Assembly: GCA_947488325.1 (NCBI GenBank)
Contig: CANKYZ010000002.1
Span: forward strand, 434,001-498,000
Reading direction: 5' to 3'
DNA: 64,000 nt
DNA from: an uncultured Erythrobacter sp.
GTDB taxonomy: Bacteria; Pseudomonadota; Alphaproteobacteria; Sphingomonadales; Sphingomonadaceae
In this document: positions 1-7,982 of the stretch, in pieces
How positions within the stretch are numbered: the first letter of the stretch is position 1
Layout: each line of letters begins with the position of its first letter
The notes under the pieces: model-generated
Told to the model about the DNA's origin: nothing
Databases searched by the model: none
Seen by the model: the letters and a program-made list of their open reading frames with translations, nothing else
Position numbers and translations under genes: made by a program

Positions 1-1172
1 CCAAAGGCCAGTTCACTTTCCCACATCATCAGACCGAAATCGCCGGAATTCTCGAAAACAAAATCGCCAACGGTCATGACAAAGAGCCTGTCCGTTTCAG
101 CGTCTTCGTGGAACGAGAATTGATCTACAGGCGCGCCTTGTACAGAGATCGCGGTGATATCGTCTGACGTGTCGAACGGGAGGCGATAGAGGGTCGATCC
201 CCAATTGCGGCTCGCCCGGCCCCAGCGTGAATCGTGACCCGTCCCGGTCCAGATATAAGCGGCATCGCGACTAAAGTAATATTCTGACGACGACGTGCCG
301 AGCACCGTCCGAGTTGAGCAAGCCAGTTCCTCTGACAAAACATCGCAAGACGTAATTCCGTGCATCAAATCCACGCCCGGAGATGGATCAATCATCAGCG
401 ACGCGGTGACGCCCATAGAGCTTGGCACCAGTGTCTCGCCGATCTTGGTCCGAGAGCCATCCGGATTCCTGCGCTCAAGGAAAGGCAATTCTTCGCGCCA
501 TCTACGATTGAATCGCGTTGGCGTGTAGGTGAAGAACGTCCCCCCAATCATCCGCGAGGCGTAGTTGCTTGAAGAATAATAATCGGAAGACGAGAGATAA
601 TGCGTGTCGCGATAGGCCAGCTGCCCATCGCCGGAGAGGTCGAATCGTGAGATCTCGGTCCCACCCTCGCCATAGGAATAGCCAATGATGACGATCATGC
701 CTTGGTGAAGCAACATCTCGTCATACCATGTGTCGTCAGGATTTTTGTCGCCGGGTGGGAAAGCGTCAATGCTCGATAGCGGTTCCAAGCTTTCAGCCCC
801 GTGACGAACGACGTGCACACGGCCAAGGCGTAATATCACGAGGAAATCGGATGTCGCTTTGACGATGCCCCCTTCATCAACTCCCTCAACCTGCGTGTTG
901 GTGATCGAAACGTCTTCTTGAATCCTACTACCCGTGACGATAATAGACTGAGGATCCTCCCAACCTTCCGCTTCCTGACGCTGCTGGATCGCGTCACGCT
1001 CGTCAAACTGTGCATCGAGATAGGCGTCTACGTCAGCCGCGCCGGCGAAGGTCGCGACGGCATCGGGGTCAAGTTCATCCGCTGATCGGAAACTGTTGCT
1101 ACCAGACGTGGTCGTGCATGCTCCCAAAAGCATCGCCATACCAGTGACAACCAATTGCCCAAAGACACGCAC
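1..1172 (-). CDS. Beta-propeller domain lipoprotein (3' end outside window)
   Basis: The reading frame is open from a GTG at 1172 down to the window edge. A strong ribosome binding site (GGGAGAGG) lies just upstream, and the first 20 residues form a lipoprotein signal whose lipobox LLGAC ends at about Cys19, so the product is probably an envelope-anchored lipoprotein. Residues about 77-83 read IIVTGSR and about 95-105 read VEGVDEGGIVK; the second is the hallmark of the secreted beta-propeller family Pfam PF09826. Repeated W/Y/G blocks follow, as expected for propeller blades. The function of the family is unknown. The C-terminus is missing because the window begins inside the gene. Family assignment is from remembered motifs only. 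Confidence 0.75.
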   Translation of the reverse strand, partial: MRVFGQLVVTGMAMLLGACTTTSGSNSFRSADELDPDAVATFAGAADVDAYLDAQFDERDAIQQRQEAEGWEDPQSIIVTGSRIQEDVSITNTQVEGVDEGGIVKATSDFLVILRLGRVHVVRHGAESLEPLSSIDAFPPGDKNPDDTWYDEMLLHQGMIVIIGYSYGEGGTEISRFDLSGDGQLAYRDTHYLSSSDYYSSSNYASRMIGGTFFTYTPTRFNRRWREELPFLERRNPDGSRTKIGETLVPSSMGVTASLMIDPSPGVDLMHGITSCDVLSEELACSTRTVLGTSSSEYYFSRDAAYIWTGTGHDSRWGRASRNWGSTLYRLPFDTSDDITAISVQGAPVDQFSFHEDAETDRLFVMTVGDFVFENSGDFGLMMWESELAF

Positions 1173-1228
1173 GCAACCTCTCCCTTTGTAGGAACAGGCT
1201 AAACCAAACTCTTTTGAGCGCCAAGGGC

Positions 1229-2182
1229 TTAGCCTCCGATATCTTTGGCAAATCCCTCGATATCTTCCATGGTAATCAGGCTGGTCGTCTCCGCTTCGCC
1301 GACGATCTTACGGATCATCGGGGATAGGACTTTGCCGCCCAGTTCGACAAAGTGGCCCACGCCATCTGAATGCATAGCAACGACGCTTTCGCGCCAACGC
1401 ACGCGGCCGGTGACTTGCTCGACCAGCAGCGCGCGCTCTTCTTCCGGATCAGTCACTTTCGCCGCAGTAACATTGGCGAAGATTGGTACTGTCAGCGCTC
1501 CGGGTGAAGTCTCAGTCAAGGCTTCTGCCATACGGTCCGCTGCAGGCTGCATCAGTGAACAATGAAATGGAGCTGAAACGGGGAGCAAGATGCCACGTTT
1601 AATGCCCCAAGTCTCTTTGGCGTCTTTCACCAACGCAACCGCGCGCTCAATCGCGCCTTTATGGCCAGAGATTACGACCTGTCCGGGATCATTGTCGTTG
1701 GCGATCTCACATACTTCACCCTCGGCAGCGGCCTGAGCTACGGCCGTCGCCTTTTCAATATCCGCGCCCAGCAAAGCCGCCATTGAACCTACGCCCACAG
1801 GAACCGCCGCCTGCATTGCTTGGCCGCGCAATTTCAGCAGCCGCGCAGTGGTCGCCAGATCGAACGCGCCAACCGCGCAAAGGGCTGTGTATTCCCCCAA
1901 CGAATGCCCCGCGACGCACGCCGCGTGATCTGCCAGTCTTACGCCGAATTCGCTCTCAAGCACCTGCAACGTCGCCATCGCATTGGCCATAATCGCTGGT
2001 TGGGCATTTTCCGTCAGGGTCAGCAGATCTTCTGGCCCGTCCGCCATGATCGCTGACAGCTTGAGGCCCAGAGCGTCATCAACCTCTTCGAACACGGCGC
2101 GCGCTGCGCTGCTGGCTGCGGAAAGGTCCGTGCCCATGCCGACCTTTTGACTGCCCTGCCCCGGAAAAACGAATGCTCGCAT
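1229..2182 (-). CDS. fabD: Malonyl-CoA:ACP transacylase
   Basis: This protein of 317 residues transfers malonyl from CoA to acyl carrier protein to supply fatty-acid elongation in the cytosol. It begins MRAFVFPGQGSQ, the standard FabD N-terminus, and carries the nucleophile elbow GHSLGEYTAL with Ser94. The catalytic His is in the PFHCSLM segment near residue 203. The length is normal for FabD. The frame stays open upstream to 2488, but that extension would overlap the preceding LD-carboxypeptidase gene and does not resemble the family, so the ATG at 2182 was chosen. A long inverted repeat lies 37 nt upstream of the start. No fabG or acpP is adjacent in this window. Confidence 0.95.
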   Translation of the reverse strand: MRAFVFPGQGSQKVGMGTDLSAASSAARAVFEEVDDALGLKLSAIMADGPEDLLTLTENAQPAIMANAMATLQVLESEFGVRLADHAACVAGHSLGEYTALCAVGAFDLATTARLLKLRGQAMQAAVPVGVGSMAALLGADIEKATAVAQAAAEGEVCEIANDNDPGQVVISGHKGAIERAVALVKDAKETWGIKRGILLPVSAPFHCSLMQPAADRMAEALTETSPGALTVPIFANVTAAKVTDPEEERALLVEQVTGRVRWRESVVAMHSDGVGHFVELGGKVLSPMIRKIVGEAETTSLITMEDIEGFAKDIGG

Positions 2183-2218
2183 GATTGGTTCCTGCTTTAG
2201 TGCCGGACCTCCAGTTCC

Positions 2219-2272
2219 CTCTGCCCTTCCACCTGGATTGTATCCCGGTAGGCTCCGGGTGGAAGGGCAGAG
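2219..2272 (-). promoter_or_regulatory. Long perfect inverted repeat upstream of fabD
   Basis: Two 15-base arms, 2219-2233 (CTCTGCCCTTCCACC) and 2258-2272, are perfectly complementary and flank a 24-base loop, in the 130-nt gap between the LD-carboxypeptidase gene and fabD. The fabD-side flank has no T-run, so this is not a standard intrinsic terminator for minus-strand transcription. It could be a structured fabD leader, an mRNA-stabilising element, or an operator-like palindrome. The structure is seen directly; its role is not known. Confidence 0.6.
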
Positions 2273-2312
2273 AGAGCAGGTGGCCCGTGTCTCTTCTGAT
2301 ACGATCGCGCGG

Positions 2313-3143
2313 TTAAGCTGCGCCTGCCGGTCCCGCAAGTCCGAACGGCACAACTCTGTTGGCAGAATTGTGCCCAACCTCAGCGCGGCCCAGATAGGGG
2401 ATGCCCGCCCGATCGCACCAATAACGCGCGATTTCTTCCTCACTTTGTCCAAATTCGACGTAGTTTTCTGGCACCGCCACAACCGCACCTAGTCGCAATC
2501 CCGCGAGACGTGGCAGGCTGCCCGCTAGTGCAAAGAACATCCGATCGATTGCATACAGATGCTCGCTTACTTCCTCCACCATCAACACATGGCCGGAAAG
2601 GTCTGGCATAATCGGGGTTTTTGCCAGCATCGCCAATGTGATCAGATTAAACGCCGCAGCCGGCGTCACTCCATCAAGGCTTGGCTCCAGCCCGGAATTA
2701 TCGCCGCCAAACCAGCGTAAGACCCGGCGCACCGCTTCACGTCCGGTTTCAGAACGCGCGCTGACCGGCATAGAACCATGCGCGCATTGGCCGATGCCAG
2801 CGCGATACAAAGCCCCAAGTAGATAGCCGCAATCCGAAAATCCCACATAGGTCTTTGAGCGCGCCGACGCATTCATTTGCACGATCGCGGCCTCTGCAAT
2901 GCGATTGGAGCCATAGCCGCCCTTCGCAAACCACACGGCGTCAATGCCGGGATCATTCGCGCAATCAAGCAAGCCCGTGAGCCGTGTCAGATCATCCCCA
3001 GCGAAATGCCCGTGCGATGCAAAGCATTGGTCGTGGAAAGTGACTGCGTGCGAGGGAAACTCCTCGGCCACGAGCCGCTCCAATGCAGCGGCATGGTCGC
3101 GGGTAATCGGTGTTGCTGGTGCACAAATCGCGATATTTGTCAT
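2313..3143 (-). CDS. ldcA: LD-carboxypeptidase (peptidase family S66)
   Basis: This 276-residue protein should remove the terminal D-Ala from murein tetrapeptides during cell-wall recycling in the cytoplasm. Family landmarks are visible: the nucleophile region KGGYGSNR near residues 75-80, a central MVEEVSEHLYAIDRMF block carrying the triad Glu, and a C-terminal block with GHNSANRVVPFG that supplies the triad His. The length matches LdcA-type enzymes (about 280-300). No signal peptide is seen, as expected for a cytosolic recycling enzyme. It is transcribed divergently from an Mpl-like Mur ligase gene 55 nt away, whose usual substrate is the tripeptide LdcA releases. This neighbourhood supports a recycling role. 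Confidence 0.85.
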   Translation of the reverse strand: MTNIAICAPATPITRDHAAALERLVAEEFPSHAVTFHDQCFASHGHFAGDDLTRLTGLLDCANDPGIDAVWFAKGGYGSNRIAEAAIVQMNASARSKTYVGFSDCGYLLGALYRAGIGQCAHGSMPVSARSETGREAVRRVLRWFGGDNSGLEPSLDGVTPAAAFNLITLAMLAKTPIMPDLSGHVLMVEEVSEHLYAIDRMFFALAGSLPRLAGLRLGAVVAVPENYVEFGQSEEEIARYWCDRAGIPYLGRAEVGHNSANRVVPFGLAGPAGAA

Positions 3144-3198
3144 GTGATCAACCTATGGCGGTTGCCAGCTTCCATGCAAGCCAATAACCACGTATTCC
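3144..3198. promoter_or_regulatory. Divergent promoter region, LD-carboxypeptidase / Mur ligase
   Basis: Only 55 bases separate the two divergent start codons, so both promoters must overlap within or extend into the coding ends. No clear -35/-10 pair or operator was recognised. The inference of co-regulation rests on geometry and on the shared murein-recycling theme. Confidence 0.35.
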
Positions 3199-4635
3199 AT
3201 GTCAGATATCGACACATCTTCACGTTCTAGAGCGCTTGCGGGGCGCCCCTTCTTCTTTTGCGGAATTGGCGGATCGGGCATGCTCCCGCTCGCACAGATC
3301 GCGCATGGAATTGGCCATAAGGTCGGGGGATCGGACCGGTCATATGACCAGGGCCGGACACCGGAAAAATTCGCATGGCTGGCCGAAAACGGCTTTGATC
3401 TTTACCCGCAAGATGGCAGCGGAATCACCTCCGCGAAGCAAATCCTGATCGCATCCGCTGCGGTGGAAGACACCGTGCCCGAAGTCGCCAGCGCGCGCGA
3501 CCTCGGCTGCGACCGGATGAGCCGTGCAGAATTGCTATCCGCGCTTTTCAACGAAGCCGGTTATTCGGTGGCGATTGGCGGCACATCGGGCAAATCAACC
3601 GTCACAGGGATGATTGCATGGATACTTTCCGAAGGGAATTACGACCCAACCGTGATGAACGGCGCGGTGATGAAGAACTTCACCAGCCCGGAAAATCCAT
3701 TTGCCAGCGCCCGTGTCGGCAATCCGCGGATTTTTGTTAGTGAAGTCGATGAAAGCGACGGCTCGATTGCGCTGTATAAGCCCACAATCGGTGTGCTGCT
3801 GAATATCAGCTTAGATCATAAATCGATTGAGGAGTTGCGCACTCTGTTTGGTGACTATGTGCGCGAAGCGGGCTGCGCCATCATCAATTTTGACAATGAT
3901 GAGGCCTGCGCCCTTGCGAAACATGCTGGGCAGCTCGTGAGCTTTGCCGTGAATGATCCAAGGGCCGATATTTCGGTCGAACCAGACTCAATAGAAGAAT
4001 CCCCGTTTGGCATCAGCGCTGCCATTCTCGATAATCGCAGCAGCGAGGCCTTCCCTTTGGTTTTGCCCATGCCGGGTCTGCACAACCTCTCCAATGCATT
4101 GGCGGCAATTGCCGCGGTGAGCGCGGCTGGCATCGAGGTCAGAGCTGCGGCGCTTGCTCTTGGTTCGTTTGCAGGACTGGGCCGCCGGTTCGATGTGATC
4201 GGCACCGCGCCATCGGGCACCACCGTGATCGACGACTTTGGCCATAATCCAGAGAAATGTGCAGCGACCCTGCGTACGCTCAAAGCAACACCTGGCCGGG
4301 TCATCGCATTCTTCCAGCCGCATGGTTACGGCCCACTGAAACAGATGGGCGATGAACTGGCCGAAACCTTTGCCAAGGAGCTGGACGCTGATGACATCAC
4401 GATCATGTGCGACCCGGTCTATTATGGCGGAACGGTGGATCGCAGCGAAGGGACTGAGAGGATCACCGCGCTGATTACCCAGCATGGCGGCTCTGCGCAG
4501 CATATTCCTGAACGCACCGCCTGCGGAAACCGCATCGTTGAACTCGCCCAACCCGGCGACCGCATCGTTATTATGGGCGCGCGCGACGACACTCTCAGCA
4601 GCTTTGCGAAAAGCGTGCTTGAGCAGATCAAGTGA
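3199..4635 (+). CDS. Mur ligase family protein, probably murein-tripeptide ligase (Mpl-like)
   Basis: This 478-residue ATP-dependent ligase has an N-terminal Rossmann-like motif (CGIGGSGM) of the MurC/Mpl type, the P-loop GGTSGKST at about residues 128-135, the EVDESDGSI metal/ATP motif, and a C-terminal domain with DDFGHNP and an HGYGP motif. MurC and Mpl share these. The Mpl reading (joining UDP-MurNAc to recycled L-Ala-D-Glu-meso-DAP) is favoured because the divergent neighbour is an LD-carboxypeptidase and no other dcw-cluster gene is nearby. The GTG of the next gene overlaps its stop codon. If it is MurC instead, it would be an unusual location outside the dcw cluster. Confidence 0.8.
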   Translation: MSDIDTSSRSRALAGRPFFFCGIGGSGMLPLAQIAHGIGHKVGGSDRSYDQGRTPEKFAWLAENGFDLYPQDGSGITSAKQILIASAAVEDTVPEVASARDLGCDRMSRAELLSALFNEAGYSVAIGGTSGKSTVTGMIAWILSEGNYDPTVMNGAVMKNFTSPENPFASARVGNPRIFVSEVDESDGSIALYKPTIGVLLNISLDHKSIEELRTLFGDYVREAGCAIINFDNDEACALAKHAGQLVSFAVNDPRADISVEPDSIEESPFGISAAILDNRSSEAFPLVLPMPGLHNLSNALAAIAAVSAAGIEVRAAALALGSFAGLGRRFDVIGTAPSGTTVIDDFGHNPEKCAATLRTLKATPGRVIAFFQPHGYGPLKQMGDELAETFAKELDADDITIMCDPVYYGGTVDRSEGTERITALITQHGGSAQHIPERTACGNRIVELAQPGDRIVIMGARDDTLSSFAKSVLEQIK

Positions 4636-4913
4636 CCGTTTTCGAACGAGCTAAGCGGCACGCATGGTTTATGGCCGGCGCGTTGTTGATCGCGATATTG
4701 TTTGTGCTGGTTGTCGACCGTTATTTTGGCCATTCCACCATTGCCTTTGGTATTGCAATTGTCGGGCTGGTGTTTGCCAATACGAAAATGCTCAGCCTCA
4801 ATTGCCCAATCTGCGGCAAGAACCTGTTCTTTCGCGGTATATTCGTCGTCCCATGGCCGAACCGGACCTGCGGCAAATGCAGGACGGAGCTAGAAGATAG
4901 TATCGATAATTGA
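4632..4913 (+). CDS. Small membrane protein with C-terminal zinc ribbon
   Basis: A 93-residue protein starting with GTG that overlaps the Mur ligase stop codon by 4 bases, so the two are probably translationally coupled. Residues about 12-55 are hydrophobic and form one or two membrane helices. The C-terminal part has two Cys pairs, CPIC and CGKC, spaced like a small zinc ribbon facing the cytosol. A clear intrinsic terminator follows. No family was recognised; similar ribbon-tailed small membrane proteins are common as hypothetical proteins in sphingomonads. Confidence 0.7.
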   Translation: MTVFERAKRHAWFMAGALLIAILFVLVVDRYFGHSTIAFGIAIVGLVFANTKMLSLNCPICGKNLFFRGIFVVPWPNRTCGKCRTELEDSIDN

Positions 4914-4943
4914 ACATAAAATTTATCACTCTCAAATCCAAAT

Positions 4944-4971
4944 CACCTCGAGTATTTAGAGGTGTCTTTTT
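4944..4971 (+). terminator. Intrinsic terminator after the Mur ligase operon
   Basis: A six-base-pair stem CACCTC/GAGGTG (4944-4949 and 4959-4964) is followed directly by TCTTTTT. It lies 31 bases after the stop of the small zinc-ribbon protein and points with that operon. Confidence 0.75.
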
Positions 4972-4985
4972 ACATTTTATTTTAG

Positions 4986-5639
4986 CTAGCGCTGAAGGAA
5001 ATCACATGACTGAGCATTCAGCATAGCTTCGCGTTCTTCGTGGCTTACATGACTTGATCGAGCTACTGCATCAGCAGCCAAGTAAGCGTCGCCTGTGTTG
5101 AAACCGAGCTTTGTCACGTCATGGACAATCCTGCTGCAAAACTCTTCTGCCTTACTCAAATCACCTGACATCGCCTCACGGCCATCGCTCCACCAATTGC
5201 GTTGAAGCAGGTACGCCTCCAAGGTGCCTACCTCCCCTACGTTTCCGACTAGAGGGATTGTCAACAAATCACTTTTCTGACCCCTGTTGCCCCACGCCGC
5301 GAATTCATGGCCGACCAGACAATCGACATCTTTGTAGAAATATGATCCATAGACCGCTTCGAAACCTATCAACCACCGTCCAAGAATGTAATCAGTATTG
5401 TTTTCATTGACTTCATCTTCAGGATCATAAATCTCAACCGCAAGAGTATCGCCACGTACTATATTGAGATCATAGCTTTCCGCATTACTTCCAGTAACGT
5501 CCATGAATGCTCCTGCACCTTGGTCGATTTGTTGTGCAACGGTCCGCGAAGATGTGCTTGTTAGCGTGGTGACAATGTCACTCGAAGGAGTAACAGCCTT
5601 TAAGTCAAGGTTAACAGCTTCAAGTGCACTACCTTCCAA
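4986..5639 (-). CDS. Hypothetical protein, probable C-terminal remnant of a broken gene
   Basis: An open frame of 217 codons with a TTG at 5639 and no convincing ribosome binding site. It has no recognised domain; it is rich in acidic residues and contains two Cys (near DVDCLVGH and AQSCDFLQR). Reading the frame backwards past the TTG gives KNAQTFQLEG after a stop, which joins naturally to the frame ending ...SVLISAELKK on the other side of an A6 run at about 5655-5660. This suggests that the reading frame is the distal part of a longer gene described in the overlapping pseudogene entry. The local sequence is more AT-rich than its neighbours. Confidence 0.45.
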   Translation of the reverse strand: MEGSALEAVNLDLKAVTPSSDIVTTLTSTSSRTVAQQIDQGAGAFMDVTGSNAESYDLNIVRGDTLAVEIYDPEDEVNENNTDYILGRWLIGFEAVYGSYFYKDVDCLVGHEFAAWGNRGQKSDLLTIPLVGNVGEVGTLEAYLLQRNWWSDGREAMSGDLSKAEEFCSRIVHDVTKLGFNTGDAYLAADAVARSSHVSHEEREAMLNAQSCDFLQR

Positions 5640-6118
5640 TTGAAAGGTTTGCGCATTTTTTCAATTCTGCGCTGATCAATACACTAGTTTCGCCGTTTGC
5701 ATCCCGATCGAGCAGGAAAACCGGATAGTCAGCGCCTCTATGTAATATGGCGCGATCATGGTTTTCACCCTCACCGCGTGAGCTTCGATAACGGCGAGAA
5801 TATAGTATCACGCCTTCTTCATAATTTTACAATCGAGCTTTCAAGAGTGCGTTAAAACTATAGTCTGCGCCATTAAAGAATCGACTAAACCACCATCTAC
5901 CTTTGTGACTAAAATGCTCGACATCAAGATTTGATTTTACCGGATCAACTGCTAATCTATAGTGACATGAGCGGATGTTTTCACCCTGACCGCGAACACC
6001 TTGCACTGAAGAGAAGGGTGTGGAATCGGCCCAACCCCTAAGGTTTGAAAACCGCCTGAGCATGAACTGAAATATGCACCCCAAACAACATGCAGAAAAA
6101 CAAAATCGAACTTCTCAT
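4986..6118 (-). pseudogene. Decayed gene for a secreted protein of unknown function
   Basis: At 6118 an ATG with an excellent ribosome binding site (AGGGGGAG, 7 bases upstream) begins a typical Sec signal peptide, MRSSILFFCMLFGV..., ending in VHAQA, but a TAG stops this frame after 26 codons (6038-6040). A different frame then carries coding-like sequence (GRWWFSRFFNGADYS...) to a TAA at 5827-5829, continues past it in the same frame (NYEEGVILYSRRY...) to 5629, and a third frame carries the rest to 4986 after an A6 run. Repairing two frameshifts and one stop would give one exported protein of about 375 residues. The stretch is AT-rich relative to its flanks, which suggests acquired DNA now decaying. 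Sequencing error could explain a single lesion but hardly three. No homologue is recognised. Confidence 0.55.
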
Positions 6119-6238
6119 AAGTTACTCCCCCTGTAATCACTTTAATTAGATACAGTAAGGTTACTTTCTGAACAAGAAATTTTGCAGTAAATTTAATCAT
6201 CTTAACTATCGATAGTTCTTATTTAGCTAACATCCCGC

Positions 6239-7180
6239 TCATTGCGCACCTTCATAACCAATCACTTTGTGCAGAACGAAGGCAATTACCGTTCCGAGAG
6301 CAAGTCCAACCACTGCCGACAGCGCAGCATAGGTTATCCATCCCAACACATCGCCAAGACCGCCGACCGCGCCCTGCACAGCATATTCAGCGCCGTGCAC
6401 GATGTCATAGATCATGTGGAAGCCGACCTCATGCGTGCCATGGACGATAATCCCACCGCCGACCCACAGCATCGCAACCGTGCCGATAACCGACAACGCA
6501 ACCAGCAATGTAGGAACCGAGTTAACAAGGAAGTGACCAATTTTCTGCGCCGCTGTGCTGTCTTGTTTGGTCAAATGTAGACCCACATCATCCATCTTCA
6601 CGATCAACGCTACAGTGCCGTACACCACCACAGTCACGATCACAGCAACCAGTGCCAGAGCCAGGCCGCGTTCCCACCACACATCCAGATCAATCTCACT
6701 CAGAGTGATCGCCATGATTTCAGCAGACAGAATGAGATCGGTCCGCACGGCCCCTGCGATCCGTTGTTTTTCAAACTCCGCTGGGTCAGCAATATCATCT
6801 TCAAGCGTCTTGCCGTGCTTCGCCCCGCCCAGTTTCTCCAGCACTTTTTCTGCGCCTTCGTAACAAAGAAAAGCGCCGCCCAGCATCAATATCCAGATTA
6901 TCAGCCATGGCAGAAACTCGGACAACAAAATCGCGCCAGGCAGCAGGATAATCAGTTTGTTAAACAGGCTGCCTTTGGTGATCGCCCAGATGATCGGCAG
7001 CTCGCGCGCGGGGCTTAACCCAGTGACATAGCTTGGCGTAACAGCAGCATCGTCGATCACTACGCCTGCCGTCTTTGAACCCGCCCTACCCGCAGCCGCA
7101 GCAATGTCGTCTATCGAAGCAGACGCCGCGCGCGCAATCACGGCAACATCATCAAAAAGCGCGACTAGACCTGACGGCAT
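6239..7180 (-). CDS. DUF808 family inner-membrane protein (YedI-like)
   Basis: The protein of 313 residues begins MPSGLVALFDDVAVIA, the hallmark start of DUF808/YedI proteins, and contains the conserved DDAAVTPSYV and KGSLFNK segments. About six to seven membrane helices follow residue 80. The frame is open a further 24 codons upstream, but the family starts at the ATG at 7180, preceded by GGGG about 9 bases upstream, so that start was chosen. The family function is unknown. The gene stands alone on the minus strand between the AT-rich decayed region and rpsF, and is divergent from rpsF. Confidence 0.85.
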   Translation of the reverse strand: MPSGLVALFDDVAVIARAASASIDDIAAAAGRAGSKTAGVVIDDAAVTPSYVTGLSPARELPIIWAITKGSLFNKLIILLPGAILLSEFLPWLIIWILMLGGAFLCYEGAEKVLEKLGGAKHGKTLEDDIADPAEFEKQRIAGAVRTDLILSAEIMAITLSEIDLDVWWERGLALALVAVIVTVVVYGTVALIVKMDDVGLHLTKQDSTAAQKIGHFLVNSVPTLLVALSVIGTVAMLWVGGGIIVHGTHEVGFHMIYDIVHGAEYAVQGAVGGLGDVLGWITYAALSAVVGLALGTVIAFVLHKVIGYEGAQ

Positions 7181-7378
7181 TCCGGTTCCCCTATTATTCG
7201 GTGCTCTCAATTGCCGCCCCTGCCGCGTTTGGCAAGCGCGCAAGGCTTGCATTACCCATCAAACTCGGTATGTGCGCGCATCCGCTGTTCTTGAAGCTGC
7301 GGGTATAAAGAAAGCCGGAGGGGCCCCGCGATCCGCGCGGACAAACCAGCGATCGGCATTAATGTGAAAGGAAGCAAG

Positions 7379-7744
7379 ATGGCTCATTATGAGCATATCT
7401 TCCTCGCGCGTCAGGATCTGAGCCAGGCTCAGGTCGATGCGCTAGCGGCAGCGGCGACCGAAATCGTCGAAGCGAACGAAGGCAAGGTCACAAAGACCGA
7501 AACATGGGGCCTCAAAGGTCTCGCCTATAAAATCGAACGCAATCGCAAAGCGCACTTTGTAATGCTCAACATTGACGGCCCTGGCGCTGTTGTTGCTGAG
7601 CTTGAGCGCCAAACCCGTATCAACGAAGACGTCATTCGCTACATGACTATCCGTGTCGAAGAGCACGAAGATGGCCCAAGCGTGATGATGCGTAAGAATG
7701 AGCGCGATCGTAAGCGCCGTTCGGACCGGGAGGACCGAGACTGA
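7379..7744 (+). CDS. rpsF: 30S ribosomal protein S6
   Basis: The protein of 121 residues begins [15 protein letters not shown] and contains the S6 core [20 protein letters not shown]6 binds S18 on the platform of the small subunit. A GGAAG ribosome binding site precedes the ATG at 7379; an upstream in-frame start five codons earlier is less likely. It is the first gene of rpsF-rpsR-rplI. The stop TGA overlaps the ATG of rpsR. The C-terminus is strongly basic/acidic mixed ([17 protein letters not shown]), as often seen in alphaproteobacterial S6. The 198 bases upstream must hold its promoter; no autoregulatory leader was identified with confidence. Confidence 0.97.
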   Translation: MAHYEHIFLARQDLSQAQVDALAAAATEIVEANEGKVTKTETWGLKGLAYKIERNRKAHFVMLNIDGPGAVVAELERQTRINEDVIRYMTIRVEEHEDGPSVMMRKNERDRKRRSDREDRD

Positions 7745-7968
7745 TGGCACGTCCATTTTTCCGCCGCCGCAAGTCTTGCCCATTTTCCGGCAAAGACGCC
7801 CCGAAGATCGATTACAAAGACGTGCGCTTGCTTCAGGGCTTCATGTCAGAGCGTGGCAAGATCGTTCCTTCGCGCATCACCGCCGTTTCTGCAAAGAAGC
7901 AGCGTGAACTCGCCAAAGCGATCAAGCGCGCTCGTCACATCGGCCTTCTGCCGTACATCGTTAAGTAA
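7744..7968 (+). CDS. rpsR: 30S ribosomal protein S18
   Basis: A 74-residue protein starting [26 protein letters not shown], the canonical S18 sequence, ending [12 protein letters not shown]. It forms a heterodimer with S6 in the 30S platform. Its ATG overlaps the rpsF stop (ATGA), which implies translational coupling. The single Cys in the RRRKSCPFS segment is the usual one. rplI follows after a 14-base gap. Confidence 0.97.
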   Translation: MARPFFRRRKSCPFSGKDAPKIDYKDVRLLQGFMSERGKIVPSRITAVSAKKQRELAKAIKRARHIGLLPYIVK

Positions 7969-7982
7969 GAGGAGAAGACACA

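Noticed and set aside
2183..2488. N-terminal extension of fabD
   Set aside because: Overlaps ldcA and the hairpin and has no FabD similarity; the family starts at 2182.
5650..5665. Programmed frameshift at the A6 run
   Set aside because: Two more lesions upstream make decay the simpler reading; no stimulatory stem was seen. Kept only as a low-level alternative.
5629..5811. Separate 60-codon gene in the decayed region
   Set aside because: It is in the same frame as the upstream fragment and only a TAA separates them, so it is better read as part of the broken gene.
7253..7378. S6:S18-binding leader upstream of rpsF
   Set aside because: GC-rich short inverted stretches are present, but the required bulged CCG hairpin could not be drawn convincingly.
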